Positions 30,621-41,847 are shown, numbered from the stretch's first letter. The stretch: DNA of 64,000 bases from Phytophthora colocasiae (GCA_018806915.1 JAGKQI010000049.1:1488001-1552000); one strand, 5' to 3'. The notes: generated by a model from the sequence alone, not told the origin. A program made the numbers and translations.

Positions 30621-32081
30621 GTGTCGACGACACGCCCAACAATGATGGCCGTGCGCTATCTGCGATCCAACCGTGAAGACGAAGAACGAGAATGGGGTAC
30701 CAACTCCACCATCAGTGACGCTCGTGAAGGTGAAACTGGAGGGGGCGAGTACCTGGAGAGAACTGGAGGGGGCGCCAAGAGATGCTCTGATGTCGAGGCT
30801 ACGAGTGACCGGAATGACCAGAGTACGAATACCGATGCAGTGATGGCGGCGACGACGTACGTGGCGACGAGAGTGACCGGTCGACAGTCACAGAATAATG
30901 CTGTGGACCCGGAAGAATCCATAGAAAGCGGGCTGTCGTCAACGAATGGGAGTACGGAAGACACCCGTACAGCAACGAATAATCAGGTGCAGAGTCTGGA
31001 TGTTGCAAGTCTTCGGAAGGCGCGAAAAACCGCTAGGAAGGTTGCCAAGAGGCAGAAAGCGAAAGCACGATTGGCTAGGCGACGGCACGAAGACCAAACG
31101 ACTGAAGCCGAACGAGCAACTGCAGCAGCGACACTGAGCGTCAGGAGAAAAGAAGAAGCAAATTCCACTTGGAGAGCGTTCGAGCTACGCCAACAACGAC
31201 GACAACTGGACGGAGAATTGGCGGTAGAAACCTCACGAACTGTAGACACTGCGCGAGTTAGCCTGGTGAAACAACGACAGACAACACAGTCACCTACCGG
31301 TGAGCAGCAGGAAAATCAGGTGGAGTATATTGAGGCGGACGATGGACTTCCGACGGCCCTGATGAAAGTGAATGGCGAAATACGACAAGTGAAGCTGGAT
31401 AGTGGTGCAAGATACACCGTGGCGGGTACTGACTGGATGAAGTACGGCGATCGAGTCTCCAACGAAGCTCCCGTTGATTATGTTGAGGGTATTGGAGGAT
31501 TCCTACTTGATGTTATCGGCGTGTGGCGGTTTACTTTTGAGACAGTGTTCGGCGAGGAGTTAACGATCGAAGCGTGTATCGTCGCTGGCTGTGGAAACGA
31601 GTTCCTCCTGGGGGTGGATTTTATGCGAGCACGAGGAGCGACTATGGACTTCCAGCAACAAGAAGTGCGATATGCCGAGAGAGAACGAACCGTGGTGATT
31701 CCGTTCAAGACCCATGATGGCGATGGAGTAATTAAGGTCGCAACTGTACGAATGATCAGCCGAACGGAGATCGCTGGAAATACCGTAACACCAGTAGAAG
31801 TTGCTGTTCCTGCCGAGACAGGGGAGCGAGGTGTGTTCCTACCAACGAGACACATTGGATCGGTGCTTCTAGCAGCCACGGTGACCACCGCAAGAAATGG
31901 AAGAGCATGGATACCCGCTGTCGATACGAACACGAAGTCAGCAAAGATCCCCAACAAGAAACAGTTAGGAACATGGATACCTGTTGACAAGGATGTCGAA
32001 ATCCTTACGATGAGTGGGCAATTGGATACGGAACGAGTGGAGAGTTGGTTGAGTGAGGTGACTGTGAGACGCCATTACTGA
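30621..32081 (+). CDS. Element A aspartic protease region
   Basis: 486 residues; the frame opens without an ATG (first ATG at 30642), as expected inside a polyprotein. The first 240 residues are charged and low in complexity. The retropepsin follows, with KLDSGARYTVAG (active site), VDYVEGIGGF (flap) and NEFLLGVDFM. It resumes element A after the B insertion. The reverse transcriptase starts in the -1 frame just after the stop at 32081, so a -1 frameshift or a mutation separates them. Confidence 0.8.
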   Translation: MSTTRPTMMAVRYLRSNREDEEREWGTNSTISDAREGETGGGEYLERTGGGAKRCSDVEATSDRNDQSTNTDAVMAATTYVATRVTGRQSQNNAVDPEESIESGLSSTNGSTEDTRTATNNQVQSLDVASLRKARKTARKVAKRQKAKARLARRRHEDQTTEAERATAAATLSVRRKEEANSTWRAFELRQQRRQLDGELAVETSRTVDTARVSLVKQRQTTQSPTGEQQENQVEYIEADDGLPTALMKVNGEIRQVKLDSGARYTVAGTDWMKYGDRVSNEAPVDYVEGIGGFLLDVIGVWRFTFETVFGEELTIEACIVAGCGNEFLLGVDFMRARGATMDFQQQEVRYAERERTVVIPFKTHDGDGVIKVATVRMISRTEIAGNTVTPVEVAVPAETGERGVFLPTRHIGSVLLAATVTTARNGRAWIPAVDTNTKSAKIPNKKQLGTWIPVDKDVEILTMSGQLDTERVESWLSEVTVRRHY

Positions 32082-32092
32082 ACGAGAATGAA

Positions 32093-35000
32093 GTGGACAT
32101 TGGCAGCGATGACCCGAAGTCAAGGGAATTGGTGTTAAAATTACTGCGAGCTTACCGATCATTGACGACGAACACTAGCGAATGCCCACCTGCGACAACG
32201 TTGGACGTTCACCATCACAACGACACGGGATCAGCTTCACCGATAATGCTTAAACGAAGACGCCAAGCACAGACGGATGACAGCATCATTGATGAAAATG
32301 TGGAAAAGATGCTGAAGGCCGGTGTAATTGAGGAAGGCAATGGCGGATGGGGATTTCCAGTAGTTCTTGTACGAAAGAAAGATGGAGAAGTGCGCTTTTG
32401 TGTCGATTACAGAGCTCTCAATAAGATCACTAAGAAGGATGTTTACCCTCTTCCACGAATTGACGAAACTTTGGAGGCGTTGGGTGGTGCTTTGTTGTTC
32501 ACGACATTAGACCTTCGAGCAGGGTACTGGCAGATTCTAGTAGCCCCTGAGGATCGCGACAAGACGGCCTTCACCACTAAGAGAGGGTTGTATCGGTTCG
32601 TACGTACGCCCTTCGGCTTAACGAATGCACCATCGACGTTTCAGCGACTTATGAATGGAGTTTTAAGGGGTCTTACTTGGTCCACTTGCCTAGTATACTT
32701 AGACGACATTGTAGTTTTCACGAGAGGCGGTATCGAGCGACACATCGTGGAGTTAGCTGCAGTGTTAGAACGGTTGGAGAGAGCAGGACTTACGCTAAAA
32801 CTGAAAAAGTGCAAATTCGCGACCCAGACGATGGAGTACTTGGGCCACGAACTCAGCAACGACGGAGTAAGACCATTGGACCGGTTAGTTTCTGCGGTGC
32901 GGGACTTCCCGATACCTAGTGATGCTGTCGAAGCAAAGAGATTTGCTCACTTAGCAGGTTACTATCGACGGTTTGGTACGATAATGGCCCCTATCACGAA
33001 ATTACTACGGAAGAACGTTGCTTGGGAATGGGGAGATGCACAGAAGGCAGCTTTTGAACGTGTGAAAGATATCCTAACTGCGAAACCTCTGTTAGTTTAT
33101 CCAGATTTCCGGTTACCATTTCGCGTAGTGACGGATGCGAGCAAAGTCGGATTGGGTGCATGCTTGATGCAGGACCAGGGTAAAGGTTGGCAACCAGTAG
33201 CGTTCGCGAGTAAGGTGAACAGCGAAACGGAAGGGAAGTATGGTATCACGGAGTTGGAATGCTTCGCTGTAGTATGGGCCATCAAGCTCTTTCGACCTTA
33301 CTTATATGAACGCAATTTCGAGATCATTACGGATCATGCTGCGCTGAAATGGTTAATGACGAGTCCAAATTTGACCGGGAAACTGCATCGATGGGCACTT
33401 ACCTTGCAGGAATTCGATTTCGAAGTGCATTATCGCCCGGGTACTACGAATGTTGTCGCTGATGCACTATCGAGGGCACCCGTAGTGACTACAGTACGAG
33501 CAGCGGTAGGACGACGACGACGAGCACGACGAGAGAAACCACCGCGAACGACCCAAGGAGACACAATGAACGTCGACGAGACGGCACGAACAGAGGTGAC
33601 AAGATACGAGGAACGGCCGACGAGCACTTTGGGAGCGGTGACGGACGATCGAGACGAGGAAATGGGTGCACATGACGAAGATGTCTGTAACGTAGTCCAA
33701 TATTTAGTCGACACGATCGCGGACGAGACCGTGACGTCTAAGGCTTTACCAGGATCAACGCGTGATGGAGTGAAGAAACGTCGAGTGGGGCGGCCAACAG
33801 GAAAACGAGTAGCGACGTCTGCGGTAATTGATACCGAGCGCCCGATGACGAGAGCGGAAAAGCGCCGAAGAGAACAGACGACTGGCAAGGATTCGTCGGT
33901 GTTGGATGGAAGAGTAGCCGATACGAAGGAACGGAGCGATGGCGATACTGCGAATACAACGACAACTGACGGAGAATCCGCAACGACGACAGCACTGAAA
34001 CCAACAACGACTATGAAGGTGGCGGATGCAACAACAGTGATGTCCAGAGCTGATCCGGCGGGGAAGGCGACGGTGAGCGAGGCGATAATAGCGACGCCGA
34101 GTGACGGCCCCAGCAGGAAATCGAGACGGCAAAAGACAGTGACTTGGGCAGACGACGTGACTATTAACAACGGCGAAATGGCTGCAGTACGAAAGGATCC
34201 AACGACGAGTACGGAGACTACGTGGTCTGAGACTACTGGTACTAACAGAACAAGAGTCGAGAAATCGGGAAAACGTGGGAGTGACTTATCACGCCGAACT
34301 ACGAGCAAGGATACGAGGGACCATGACATTGAAGCTGAACGACGCAAAACCAGAGAAGGAGAAACCCATGAGACCTTACAGCCACGTACCAGAATCACGA
34401 GCGAAGACGTACGACGAACGCGTGACGTAGAAGCGGTACGACGCCAACGAGCGAAGGAGCCAACGTTACAGTTAACCGACGCAGAAATCATGGAGGAACA
34501 GTCCAAAAGCAAGATGGTACAGCAGATGTTGCAGGCTGGAGTTCATCACGGACGAGCAATCAGCAAGGTGTTCGGCCTGGTTGTAGTCGAGACCCCGAAT
34601 CAACGAAGAATAGTGTTACCGCCAGCGTTATGGGCTACGGTTTTCAAGGAATGTCATGACAGCGTGTGGTCGGGACACCTGCGCGCAGCTCATACGTACG
34701 CCCGGATTGCACAACAATATTAGTGGCCGAAGCTGAGAGACGAAGTACGGCGATGGGTACTAGGATGTCAAGAATGCGGAAGTCGGAAAGCACGACCACG
34801 AGAAGTAGTGCCACCATTACGAAGTATTCGTGGAGGTGACGTCGGCGACAGATGGGCACTTGACGTAGCAGGCCCACTACCGGCAACTGACGGAGGAGAA
34901 CGATACGTGATAGCCGCCGTGGAGTATGTGACGCGGTATGCAGTAGCGATTGCGGTGAAGGACCATGCAGCGGAAAACATTGCCGATTTTCTGATGAAGC

Positions 35001-35971
35001 AGGTAGTGTTGCGCTTTGGACCCTTTCGAGAAATTTTGACGGACGGTGCACCAGAATTAGTGGGGAAGGTGATCGAGGAATTGGTGACTCTGTTGCAGGC
35101 GCAGCAAATTAATCCTGTTCCCTATAGACCGCAGATGATCGGACTCGTGGAGAGATTTCACAGAACATGGAAAGACTGTGTTGCTACCTACATGAATGAT
35201 GAACGACAACGAGACTGGGACACGTGGGTGGACTACGCCGTGTACGCGTACAACTCGGGACGCCACTCCACCGTGTTACTTTCGCCGAATGAGCTGATGA
35301 TGGGACGTCGTCTACGGGCTCCCAATGAACTTCTACGTGCTACACGAGTTACCGAAGCGGGAGATCTTGTCAAACACCACCAGAAGCTCTTAGAGACATT
35401 GAAAGATGCTCACGAATGTGCGGAACGAGCAAGAGCGAGAGAACAACGACGACAAGCTCGTTATTACGACAAGAAGGTGCGAGCGAAACGAGAATTTGAA
35501 CCAGGAGATCGAGTTTGGATGTTTCGACCTCCGAGAGGCCCTAAAGCTTCCAAGTTCGTACATCAATGGATAGGACCTCTACGGGTGGTGGAATCGGCAG
35601 GTTACGAGAATTTCCTAGTGGAACGAGAAGATGATGGCCAACAACACGAGCAATTTATAGCTCACGTTTCATTTCTGACGACTTATCGACGACCGACAGT
35701 GCTTTTGGAGGCAGCAGCTCGAGATCTGAGCGAGCAACTGGAAAATGAAGACGAACACTCAGGGGAAGACGATGACGAGACGACAGAATCGACTATACGA
35801 GCAGCGAAGGCTTCTGTTAACACAGCCATTGCGAGACCTGGTCAGAAGCGAAAAGCAACAACAGTGGCAAGTGAGGGCACAACCAACATCGACGACGAGT
35901 TATTGGTGGAGGTTCGGCGACGCAGAAGAAGAAATCGCGCTGGACAATACGTGCTGGAATACCGTCGATAA
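32093..35971 (+). pseudogene. Element A Pol: RT, RNase H, integrase, with one internal TAG
   Basis: The frame is continuous except for a TAG at 34721-34723. Reverse transcriptase: CVDYRALNKIT, FTTLDLRAGYWQI, TPFGLTNAPS, catalytic YLDD near 32700. RNase H: VTDASKVGLGA, ITELECFAVVWA, ITDHAALKWL, ending VADALSRAP. A 330-residue Thr/Arg/Glu-rich linker with an AT-hook-like RRVGRPTGKR follows (about 33480-34480). Then comes the HHCC finger, broken by the TAG between YARIAQQY and WPKLRDEV. The DDE integrase has WALDVAGP, ILTDGAPEL and IGLVERFHR. The family's usual C-terminal tail (GRWYSVAEYEEVF) reads in the +1 frame to 36119, ending at the LTR edge. Confidence 0.85.
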
Positions 35972-36114
35972 ATGGATGCAGCAACGAGGAACCGCAAGCT
36001 GCAACGTGCGGCCCGAACCAAAAGGCGATGAAGGACGATGGTATTCTGTTGCGGAATACGAAGAAGTGTTCAACCGCGGCAAGGTCGTGGAAGACCTTGG
36101 AGTGGATGGAGGCG

Positions 36115-36975
36115 TGTAATATGCCTGGCTTACAGACGAGTACGGATCTGGGATATACCGTCCCACAGCAGCCAACGGGTGAAAAAGATCTCAGCCGAGA
36201 CTTCGACGTGGATCGCTGGAGCGCCAATGAGAGGGACGCTCGCAAAGATATGGAAGGACAGGCCCACGTTGAAGATGCAAGTGGCTGGAATGCCAAGGGA
36301 ACGCCAGGAGGGACTGGTCAGTCCCTTTCGAATCGACCAGGTAGGAAGCAGACTTCCAAATCGGCCGTGTGAGACGCAACCGATCGCGCACGAGAGAGAC
36401 GAAGTGGAGACAACCACGAGTGGAGACCGAAAGGAGCTACTCTAAACGACGAAGGGCAGCGAGAGAAGCTGTTGAGAGACGAGGGCAGCGAGAGCTGTTG
36501 ATTGACGAACGGGCAGTATTAACTGTTGAACGGGCAGCGAAAGCTGTTGAACGGGCAGCGAGAGCTGTTGAACGACTGGACGACCAAGGCGGAACAGAGG
36601 GGCCAGTTGGGTTCTCAGGCGGTGGTGTCTGTGGCAGCCAATAGCGGACGTTGGTTCGGTTGGTTCGGCCCGAAGCAGGTGTCACGGGACTGAGGGACAA
36701 CGGGAGGAGCTGTTTGCGCGTGGAAGTACAGATTGTCCGCAAGGACACAAGTTGAGTGAACGAGAGAGAGGAACGTAGTGTATATTCATACATTAATAAA
36801 AGTAGGCGAGTTCTTCGTTGACGAACGACGAACGAGCCGGCGCGGTGAACCGAGCCAGGAGACGACCAGTTGAAGTTGAAGAGTGTCATTGGACACCCGA
36901 TCCTTGGGCACACCACCCAGCGCAGCACACGAGCAACGATCCACTGACGGGCAGTGAGAGAGTAAACCTGTTACA
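36115..36975 (+). repeat. 3' LTR of element A
   Basis: 861 bp, uninterrupted. It shows the empty site for the Harbinger insertion and carries more copies of a short GGGCAGCGAGAGCTGTTGA-type repeat (about 36455-36570) than the 5' copy. Confidence 0.9.
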
Positions 36976-37224
36976 GTTCAACACGAATACATAGCCCCTA
37001 CCATAAATTTGGAACAACTTTCAGACTGCAAGTGCTTGTCTGCCATGACAACGGACTTAGCAACACCGGCTACAATGCCTACCATCAAATGACGTTTCTA
37101 CTGTAACTTCAGTGTGACATCGCTCCACTGCACGGTTGAATTGTGACATTTCCTCGCAAAGTACGTGTACCTCTAATGCAGTATCATAGTAGTGATCGTA
37201 CGGTATTTCTTCGTTGTTTGACAG

Positions 37225-38880
37225 TCACGTGGCAAGAGGAAAGCTACGCACTGTTTCATCCGGTAATATTGAGCGAAGAGGAGGTAGTTTTGGAGCCGAT
37301 CGCCTGTTATTCAATCTCATTATCACGCTTTTAAAATGGTTCAGCTGAGCACCCGATCCTTCACAGTAGCTGTTCACTAGCTGCAATTGGTCTTCTATCT
37401 GCGGTTTTCCCTTCGAAAACAACATTGTGTCATCCGCAATAAACGCCACTGGAATTTTTATTTTTAGCGGTCAACGCCGAAAGCGCTCAGGGCGAGCTCT
37501 GCATCAGCCCCGCATACCGGGCGTGTACCCGGCGGCTCCGGCTGCCGTCCTCGCGATCTATACTTTGACTGTATAAGCTTCCTAGTGTTTCCATGCAGTA
37601 GATCACAGTCCGGCTATCTGGTTATGCATTTGGTAGAGCTGCTCAGCAGGTCCACATGGTCGGAGTCTCTGGGTCTCCTTCCTGTCTCTTCAGTTCCTCA
37701 TCTTGCCGGGTAGCTACAGCACGATGCGGTCCATTCAGATCCAGTAGCTGGATCCTCAGTTACTGACTAATCCGTAGATTTCGTCATCCAATGTGCAGGA
37801 TAGTCCTCCGCGTACTCTCAGGCTCATCACTTTCGCTCCTTCACGAATTTCCACAAACGTTGCAGCACTTTTCTTTCTCGTTCCTTGATCGGCAGGGTCT
37901 GTCGTTGTCTTGGGCACGTGCTCATCTCTTCCTTCGATTCCATCTTGAGGTGTTAAATTAGTCTTTCATTGTCGACACGTCACCTTGGGGCTACGGGCTT
38001 CTTGTCGTGTTCTTGTCCGTGCGTCGATGTGTCTTGTCTTCTCCTATCGCCTAGACAGTCGAGTATTGTAGCGGGAAGACTGTCTGTCGGGTACCTTGCA
38101 CGCATCCTTCACCTTCGGCTGGGTCGGAGTCCGTGACGTTTGTTATCTTCTTCACGTCGGTAGATGGTCGGGGTAAATTCCATATGCCGGGTTCTCATAC
38201 ACGTGTGTGCCATCGCAATTTGGTTTTGTAGTGGGGTCTAGGTAGCGAGCGCTGCGGTGGTCCGCTCGGGCTTCCTATGTTTGTTACTTCTGTCGAAGTT
38301 CATGTTGTTCATGTCACGTGCCTGTGCACAACTGTGACGGCACTTCCGGAAAGACTGTTTGCTTTCCGATGATCCACCTTGTGGTAGGTGCTCTCTTCAT
38401 CGTCTTCTCCCTTCACCTTCTTCTCATATTTGTACCTACAATCCGGTACACTCGTCGCCCGTCGCTAAGCCTTCTTGGTCGAATCATGCTGTTAGCTTCG
38501 CGCTGTCACTGCATCAGGCTCGTTCTTTGTTCCTGATGTGCTGCACGGGCCGGCCTTGTATAATGTTGCTGTACTGGTGCTTGTTTTCTTGCTGCGACTC
38601 ATGCTGCACGACACCCGCGTAGCTACGCGGGTGGCCGAGGGGCCCGCCAAGTTCCCCCCCTCGGACTTTTGGTTTCACTTGGGCACCTGCGGGTATTTTG
38701 AGGAATAAAACGCCACTGGAATGGTCAGTTAGGAATCTATCGGAACTCCCAGACTCCTGTGTGATCTCAACAGGTTTCCAAGGGGTTCTAACGAGAGTGC
38801 AAACAGATATGGAGATAATGAGTCTCCCTGCTTAACGCCTCCGGTAGGCTTAAATATGCATACAAGAATGTAGTTTGATT
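37225..38880 (-). pseudogene. LINE reverse transcriptase fragment, split by an insertion
   Basis: Reading leftwards, 38880-38704 encodes FKPTGGVKQGDSLSPYLFA and 37454-37225 encodes VAFIADDTMLFSKG and GSGAQLNHFKS. These are consecutive motifs of an L1-like non-LTR reverse transcriptase, with the catalytic ADD box. The two parts are joined perfectly if 37455-38703 and one copy of the target duplication are removed. A stop (VPIDS*) precedes the join, so it was dead before or since. Confidence 0.8.
37455..38703 (-). mobile_element. 1.25 kb non-autonomous retroposon
   Basis: Flanked by a duplicated target of about 17 bases (37438-37454 and 38704-38721, one extra A in the second). It begins on the plus strand with TTTTTATTTTT, a poly(A)-type tail if read on the minus strand. 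The 5' end in that sense is GC-rich, with a hairpin around ACCCGCGTAGCTACGCGGGT near 38613-38632. No long coding frame is supported. It looks like a LINE-mobilised non-coding element or a 5' region of an unknown LINE. Confidence 0.7.
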
Positions 38881-38934
38881 AAACAAAACCCTCATGCACA
38901 AGCTCATCTTACCACAGCGTTAAGCTTATTTGGT

Positions 38935-39459
38935 TCATCCTTGGAAGTAAGCAAGGCCAATCGGCCATGTGAGTACAATCGAAATACCTATCAGCAATGT
39001 AGCCACCCAATGTGTCATTGGTAGTAAACTTGATAGAGAAGTTTCTTCAAACCTCTCATCATAGTTCTCCTCTTGATGTTCAGTTTCGACTTTAACGTTA
39101 CTGGTAGCTTCTTCTCTCTTGCGGTGACTGGGAGGAACATTATCCAGCTCTCGAACAAGGATTGGCAGGTGAACTTTAGCAGCGAATTGACGTCTACCCG
39201 CGCGCGGGCGGTTTGCTTGCAACAATACCTGTAAAATTTCATCACCCTCCACGGTATCGTCAAGTTTGTCTTCAGCATCGTCAAGTTCGTCCAATAGTCG
39301 ACGTTGCGCCGTTCGAAGCTCGGTCTTTAGGCGAGGGGATTCATCTTCTTCGTGGTCAAGATAGAGCCTTTCGAAGCAGAAAACAGAGCTTCTCTTACGA
39401 TCAGGGGGAACTTGGTCCTTCCCGTTCAAACGCCCACGAAACAGCGCGTCCTTGTTCAT
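38935..39459 (-). CDS. Predicted tail-anchored membrane protein
   Basis: 174 residues, single exon. Residues 1-140 are hydrophilic with many Glu, Asp, Arg and Lys, and probably include a coiled coil at about 45-75. One transmembrane segment lies at about 150-170 (WVATLLIGISIVLTWPIGLAYF), with only a few residues after it, and there is no signal peptide. This is the layout of tail-anchored proteins, such as SNAREs or other organelle-surface adaptors, but no family signature is recognised. It diverges from the secreted-protein gene at 39645. Confidence 0.6.
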   Translation of the reverse strand: MNKDALFRGRLNGKDQVPPDRKRSSVFCFERLYLDHEEDESPRLKTELRTAQRRLLDELDDAEDKLDDTVEGDEILQVLLQANRPRAGRRQFAAKVHLPILVRELDNVPPSHRKREEATSNVKVETEHQEENYDERFEETSLSSLLPMTHWVATLLIGISIVLTWPIGLAYFQG

Positions 39460-39618
39460 CTCTGCAATTTCTTCTGCAGAGATTGATGCAAATTGCTGGA
39501 CTTGGGACGAGGCTTTTGATCTTTCTCAATCAATTCCAAGTCCGAGTCGCTTAATGGACGTCTACTTCGCCTTAGACAAATGGACAGCCCCCCACATATC
39601 TGCATTTACCCAGCTCTA

Positions 39619-39632
39619 CTCACTCCATTCCT
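39619..39632 (+). promoter_or_regulatory. Oomycete initiator-like element
   Basis: CTCACTCC followed by ATTCCT matches the oomycete initiator consensus (YTCANTYY) and lies about 20 bases before the ATG at 39645. Confidence 0.35.
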
Positions 39633-39644
39633 CTTCTTCGCAGT

Positions 39645-40085
39645 ATGAAGCTCACCGTGTTTGCTATTCTGCTGGTTAACGTGCTAGTTGCTGCTCAAGA
39701 CCCCAATACTACTGGAGGTCAAGCTGGTAGTATGGTGTCAGACCCTAACGCCCCCACTACTACTCAACCCCCTACTACTCCCCCTCCACCCCCTGTTGTT
39801 CCTGCTGTTAACCCTGCAGCACCTAATACTCCCGTTTTCGGCGCTCCAGCACCTCCAGCTCCGTGGACCGCTAACCTTACTCCATTGACTGGCAGCGGAA
39901 GTACTGGAAGCAGTTTGGGAAGCGCTGGAGAAATTGAAGCCCCAACGACCCGAAAGCCCAAGAGAATCACGGATTCATCTCGATCGGAGTCGACGACACC
40001 GACACCCGAAGACTCGAGCGCTTGTACGCCGAGTGGCGCGTGGTTCGTGGCGGTGCTGGCCGTGGGGATCTCTACAATGCTTTGA
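39645..40085 (+). CDS. Secreted Pro/Thr-rich protein, likely GPI-anchored
   Basis: 146 residues. There is a clear signal peptide (MKLTVFAILLVNVLVAAQ, cleavage near 17-19), then a Thr/Pro-rich stretch with a polyproline run (about 38-60), a Gly/Ser segment and a second Ser/Thr-rich block. The C-terminal hydrophobic tail WFVAVLAVGISTML has no charged end, which fits a GPI signal. One Cys lies near the tail. Such mucin-like proteins coat oomycete cell walls, spores or adhesive material. No enzymatic domain is present. A similar small protein follows at 41422. Confidence 0.7.
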   Translation: MKLTVFAILLVNVLVAAQDPNTTGGQAGSMVSDPNAPTTTQPPTTPPPPPVVPAVNPAAPNTPVFGAPAPPAPWTANLTPLTGSGSTGSSLGSAGEIEAPTTRKPKRITDSSRSESTTPTPEDSSACTPSGAWFVAVLAVGISTML

Positions 40086-41353
40086 GAAGAAGAGAGAGAG
40101 ACGCACGCATGAGCCCCCGCGACAAGACAAGCGCGTGGATTTTCCTAGTCAGTTCCGTAGCTTGAAGCTGTTGTAGAGCTCTGCATAATCGCCACGACGG
40201 CTAATCTCGACGCGCGATTTTCGTGTTGATCGCATTGTTGGTACATTTCTACAGCTGGCTACTTTTTCCCCTATCGATATCAGGAGATCCGTCTTGCAAA
40301 GCAACTCGGAACGGCCAAAAGATTAGGAACGTTTTGGAGTGCCATCCCTACAGACCGTAGTACGGTTGCCGACTTTTTGGACTAAAGTATTCATGTCCAC
40401 TTTTCAGGAGTTCTGCCGACGTTATAGATTTTGGAGAAGGTAAAGTTAGTTTTTGAAGTTTGTTGCCGACACTAATACCGCGTGAACATCTTCCCGTGCA
40501 GAATACCAACTCGAGATGTCGTGAGAGTCTTACGGTTTGTTGTGAGTCAAACTTGGCAGTCAGTTGAGCCAAGCTCAAGAGACCTTCAGCTCGAGTGTTG
40601 TGCGCTCGCGATGGATACGCCACTACGGCGAGTTTTGCTGAGCCACGAAAAATTACCAGCGAGCATCGTCTGTCGATACGGAGACCACGATGCATGTGCG
40701 TGCTGCGTGCCGCATCGTGAGTGCATGCAGTTGTGTGGACAAGCTGAACACTGTACCATCCGGCGGGCACCAAACTGCGCTCGAATGCCGAAAACCATCG
40801 CACGATTTGCGAGCACGCAGCCAGCATAGGATAGAGGGAGACAACGGGACGCCCCAAAGACTCTCGAGGCGCAGTCAAGCGTACGTGTGCACGTTGCCGC
40901 TAAACTGCCACCACGTTCGACTCACAGAGATTTGCCGGCTCCGTTCGGTGTGCCAACCGACCGTCTGACTAAAAGCGTGTCTCAATGTCCACGACGTCGA
41001 CCTTGTCGAGACGCACGATGCAGGAACAACCTCCAATAAGCTCTTGCCGCAGCTCTGCGTCTTGTCTTGGCCTTCTCAACCCGACAGAAACGAGTCTCAA
41101 CTACCAACTTGAAGCTAGCCGCGCTCTATTCGAAGCATCGACCTGCCTCTCCACACTGGATTTCACTATACCACACAGAAAATACCATCCGGTTGACTGA
41201 TTCCAGCTGGCCAAAAGCACCGGTTTGCAACCGCACAACCATCAAGAAGAAGATGGATGCATCGATCTTGCGCGTTCGGTCGCCATGCGCCATGCGGTGC
41301 TCTAGGGCTCGAGACTCAGGCCCGAGCGGCATCTGGAAGCTGCGGCACCTCCG
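40086..41353. other. Intergenic, no supported gene
   Basis: About 1.27 kb with open frames on both strands up to 176 residues, none with recognisable features. Probably the promoter region of the gene at 41422. Confidence 0.5.
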
Positions 41354-41370
41354 TCATTTTCACTTTTACC
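41354..41370 (+). promoter_or_regulatory. Oomycete Inr plus flanking region (core promoter)
   Basis: TCATTTT followed directly by CACTTTTACC matches the oomycete initiator (TCATTYY) and its flanking promoter region (CAWTTTNYY). It lies about 60 bases before the ATG at 41422, the usual distance. Confidence 0.65.
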
Positions 41371-41421
41371 AGCAACCTGCCAAGCAGCTTACTACTCCAC
41401 CACCACCACCCCAAGTACATC

Positions 41422-41847
41422 ATGAAGGTTTTCGGATTCCTCGCCGCTGCTCTTGTCATCGCCGTCGCTGCCGGCCAGGACGCCACCACGGCCACTTCCA
41501 CCGCTTCGTCGGCTGCTACCACCTCTGCTGCCGCCTCGACCGCCGCCTCGACGGCTTCGTCGGCTGCTGCTACCCCTGCTGCCGCCACGACCGGCTCCAC
41601 TGCTGGCTCGACTGTGGGCTCCACCACCGTTGGCACGACCTCGGGCTCTTCGGACGCTACCACGACCACCTCGGGCTCCAGCGGAACCACCACGACCACG
41701 TCGGGCTCGTCGGACGCCACGGCTTCGTCCACGGCTTCGTCTGAGGCTTCGGCCTCCGCTTCGGCTTCGGGCTCGTCGGGTGCCGCTTCGGTTGCTGCCG
41801 GCAGCGTCGCAGCTGTGACTGCCGCCGTCGTCACGTACTTCCTGTAG
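41422..41847 (+). CDS. Secreted Ser/Thr/Ala-rich mucin-like GPI protein
   Basis: 141 residues. Signal peptide MKVFGFLAAALVIAVAAGQ, then about 100 residues almost entirely of Ala, Ser, Thr, Gly and a few Asp, with TTTSGSS repeats, and a hydrophobic C-terminus (AAVTAAVVTYFL) typical of a GPI signal. It contains no cysteine and no globular domain. It is a heavily O-glycosylated surface protein by composition. An ATG further upstream (41257) would remove the signal peptide from the N-terminus and lies upstream of the initiator, so 41422 is preferred. Codon use is strongly GC-rich, which suggests high expression. Confidence 0.8.
   Translation: MKVFGFLAAALVIAVAAGQDATTATSTASSAATTSAAASTAASTASSAAATPAAATTGSTAGSTVGSTTVGTTSGSSDATTTTSGSSGTTTTTSGSSDATASSTASSEASASASASGSSGAASVAAGSVAAVTAAVVTYFL

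Larger units (their letters stand above)
11087..36975 (+). mobile_element. Ty3/Gypsy element A (host of nested insertions)
   Basis: LTRs at 11087-12897 and 36115-36975 begin TGTAA and end TTACA, and are flanked by GTTC (11083-11086 and 36976-36979), a 4-bp target duplication. With element B, its AAAA duplication and the Harbinger insertion removed, the element is about 9.8 kb. The order is gag, zinc knuckles, protease, reverse transcriptase, RNase H, integrase, all on the plus strand. A TGG-starting primer-binding-site candidate follows the 5' LTR at 12898, and a purine-rich tract (about 36099-36114) precedes the 3' LTR. The LTRs differ by roughly 1% plus a repeat-number change, so the insertion is young but older than B. 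Confidence 0.9.

Noticed and set aside
33430..34512. 360-residue minus-strand ORF opposite element A Pol
   Set aside because: It lies antisense to the low-complexity Thr/Arg linker, whose codon bias removes stops. Unlike the antisense gene of element B it has no start context, intron or independent position.
40348..40878. 176-residue minus-strand ORF in the intergenic region
   Set aside because: No signal, domain or compositional support, and competing ORFs on the other strand; treated as chance.
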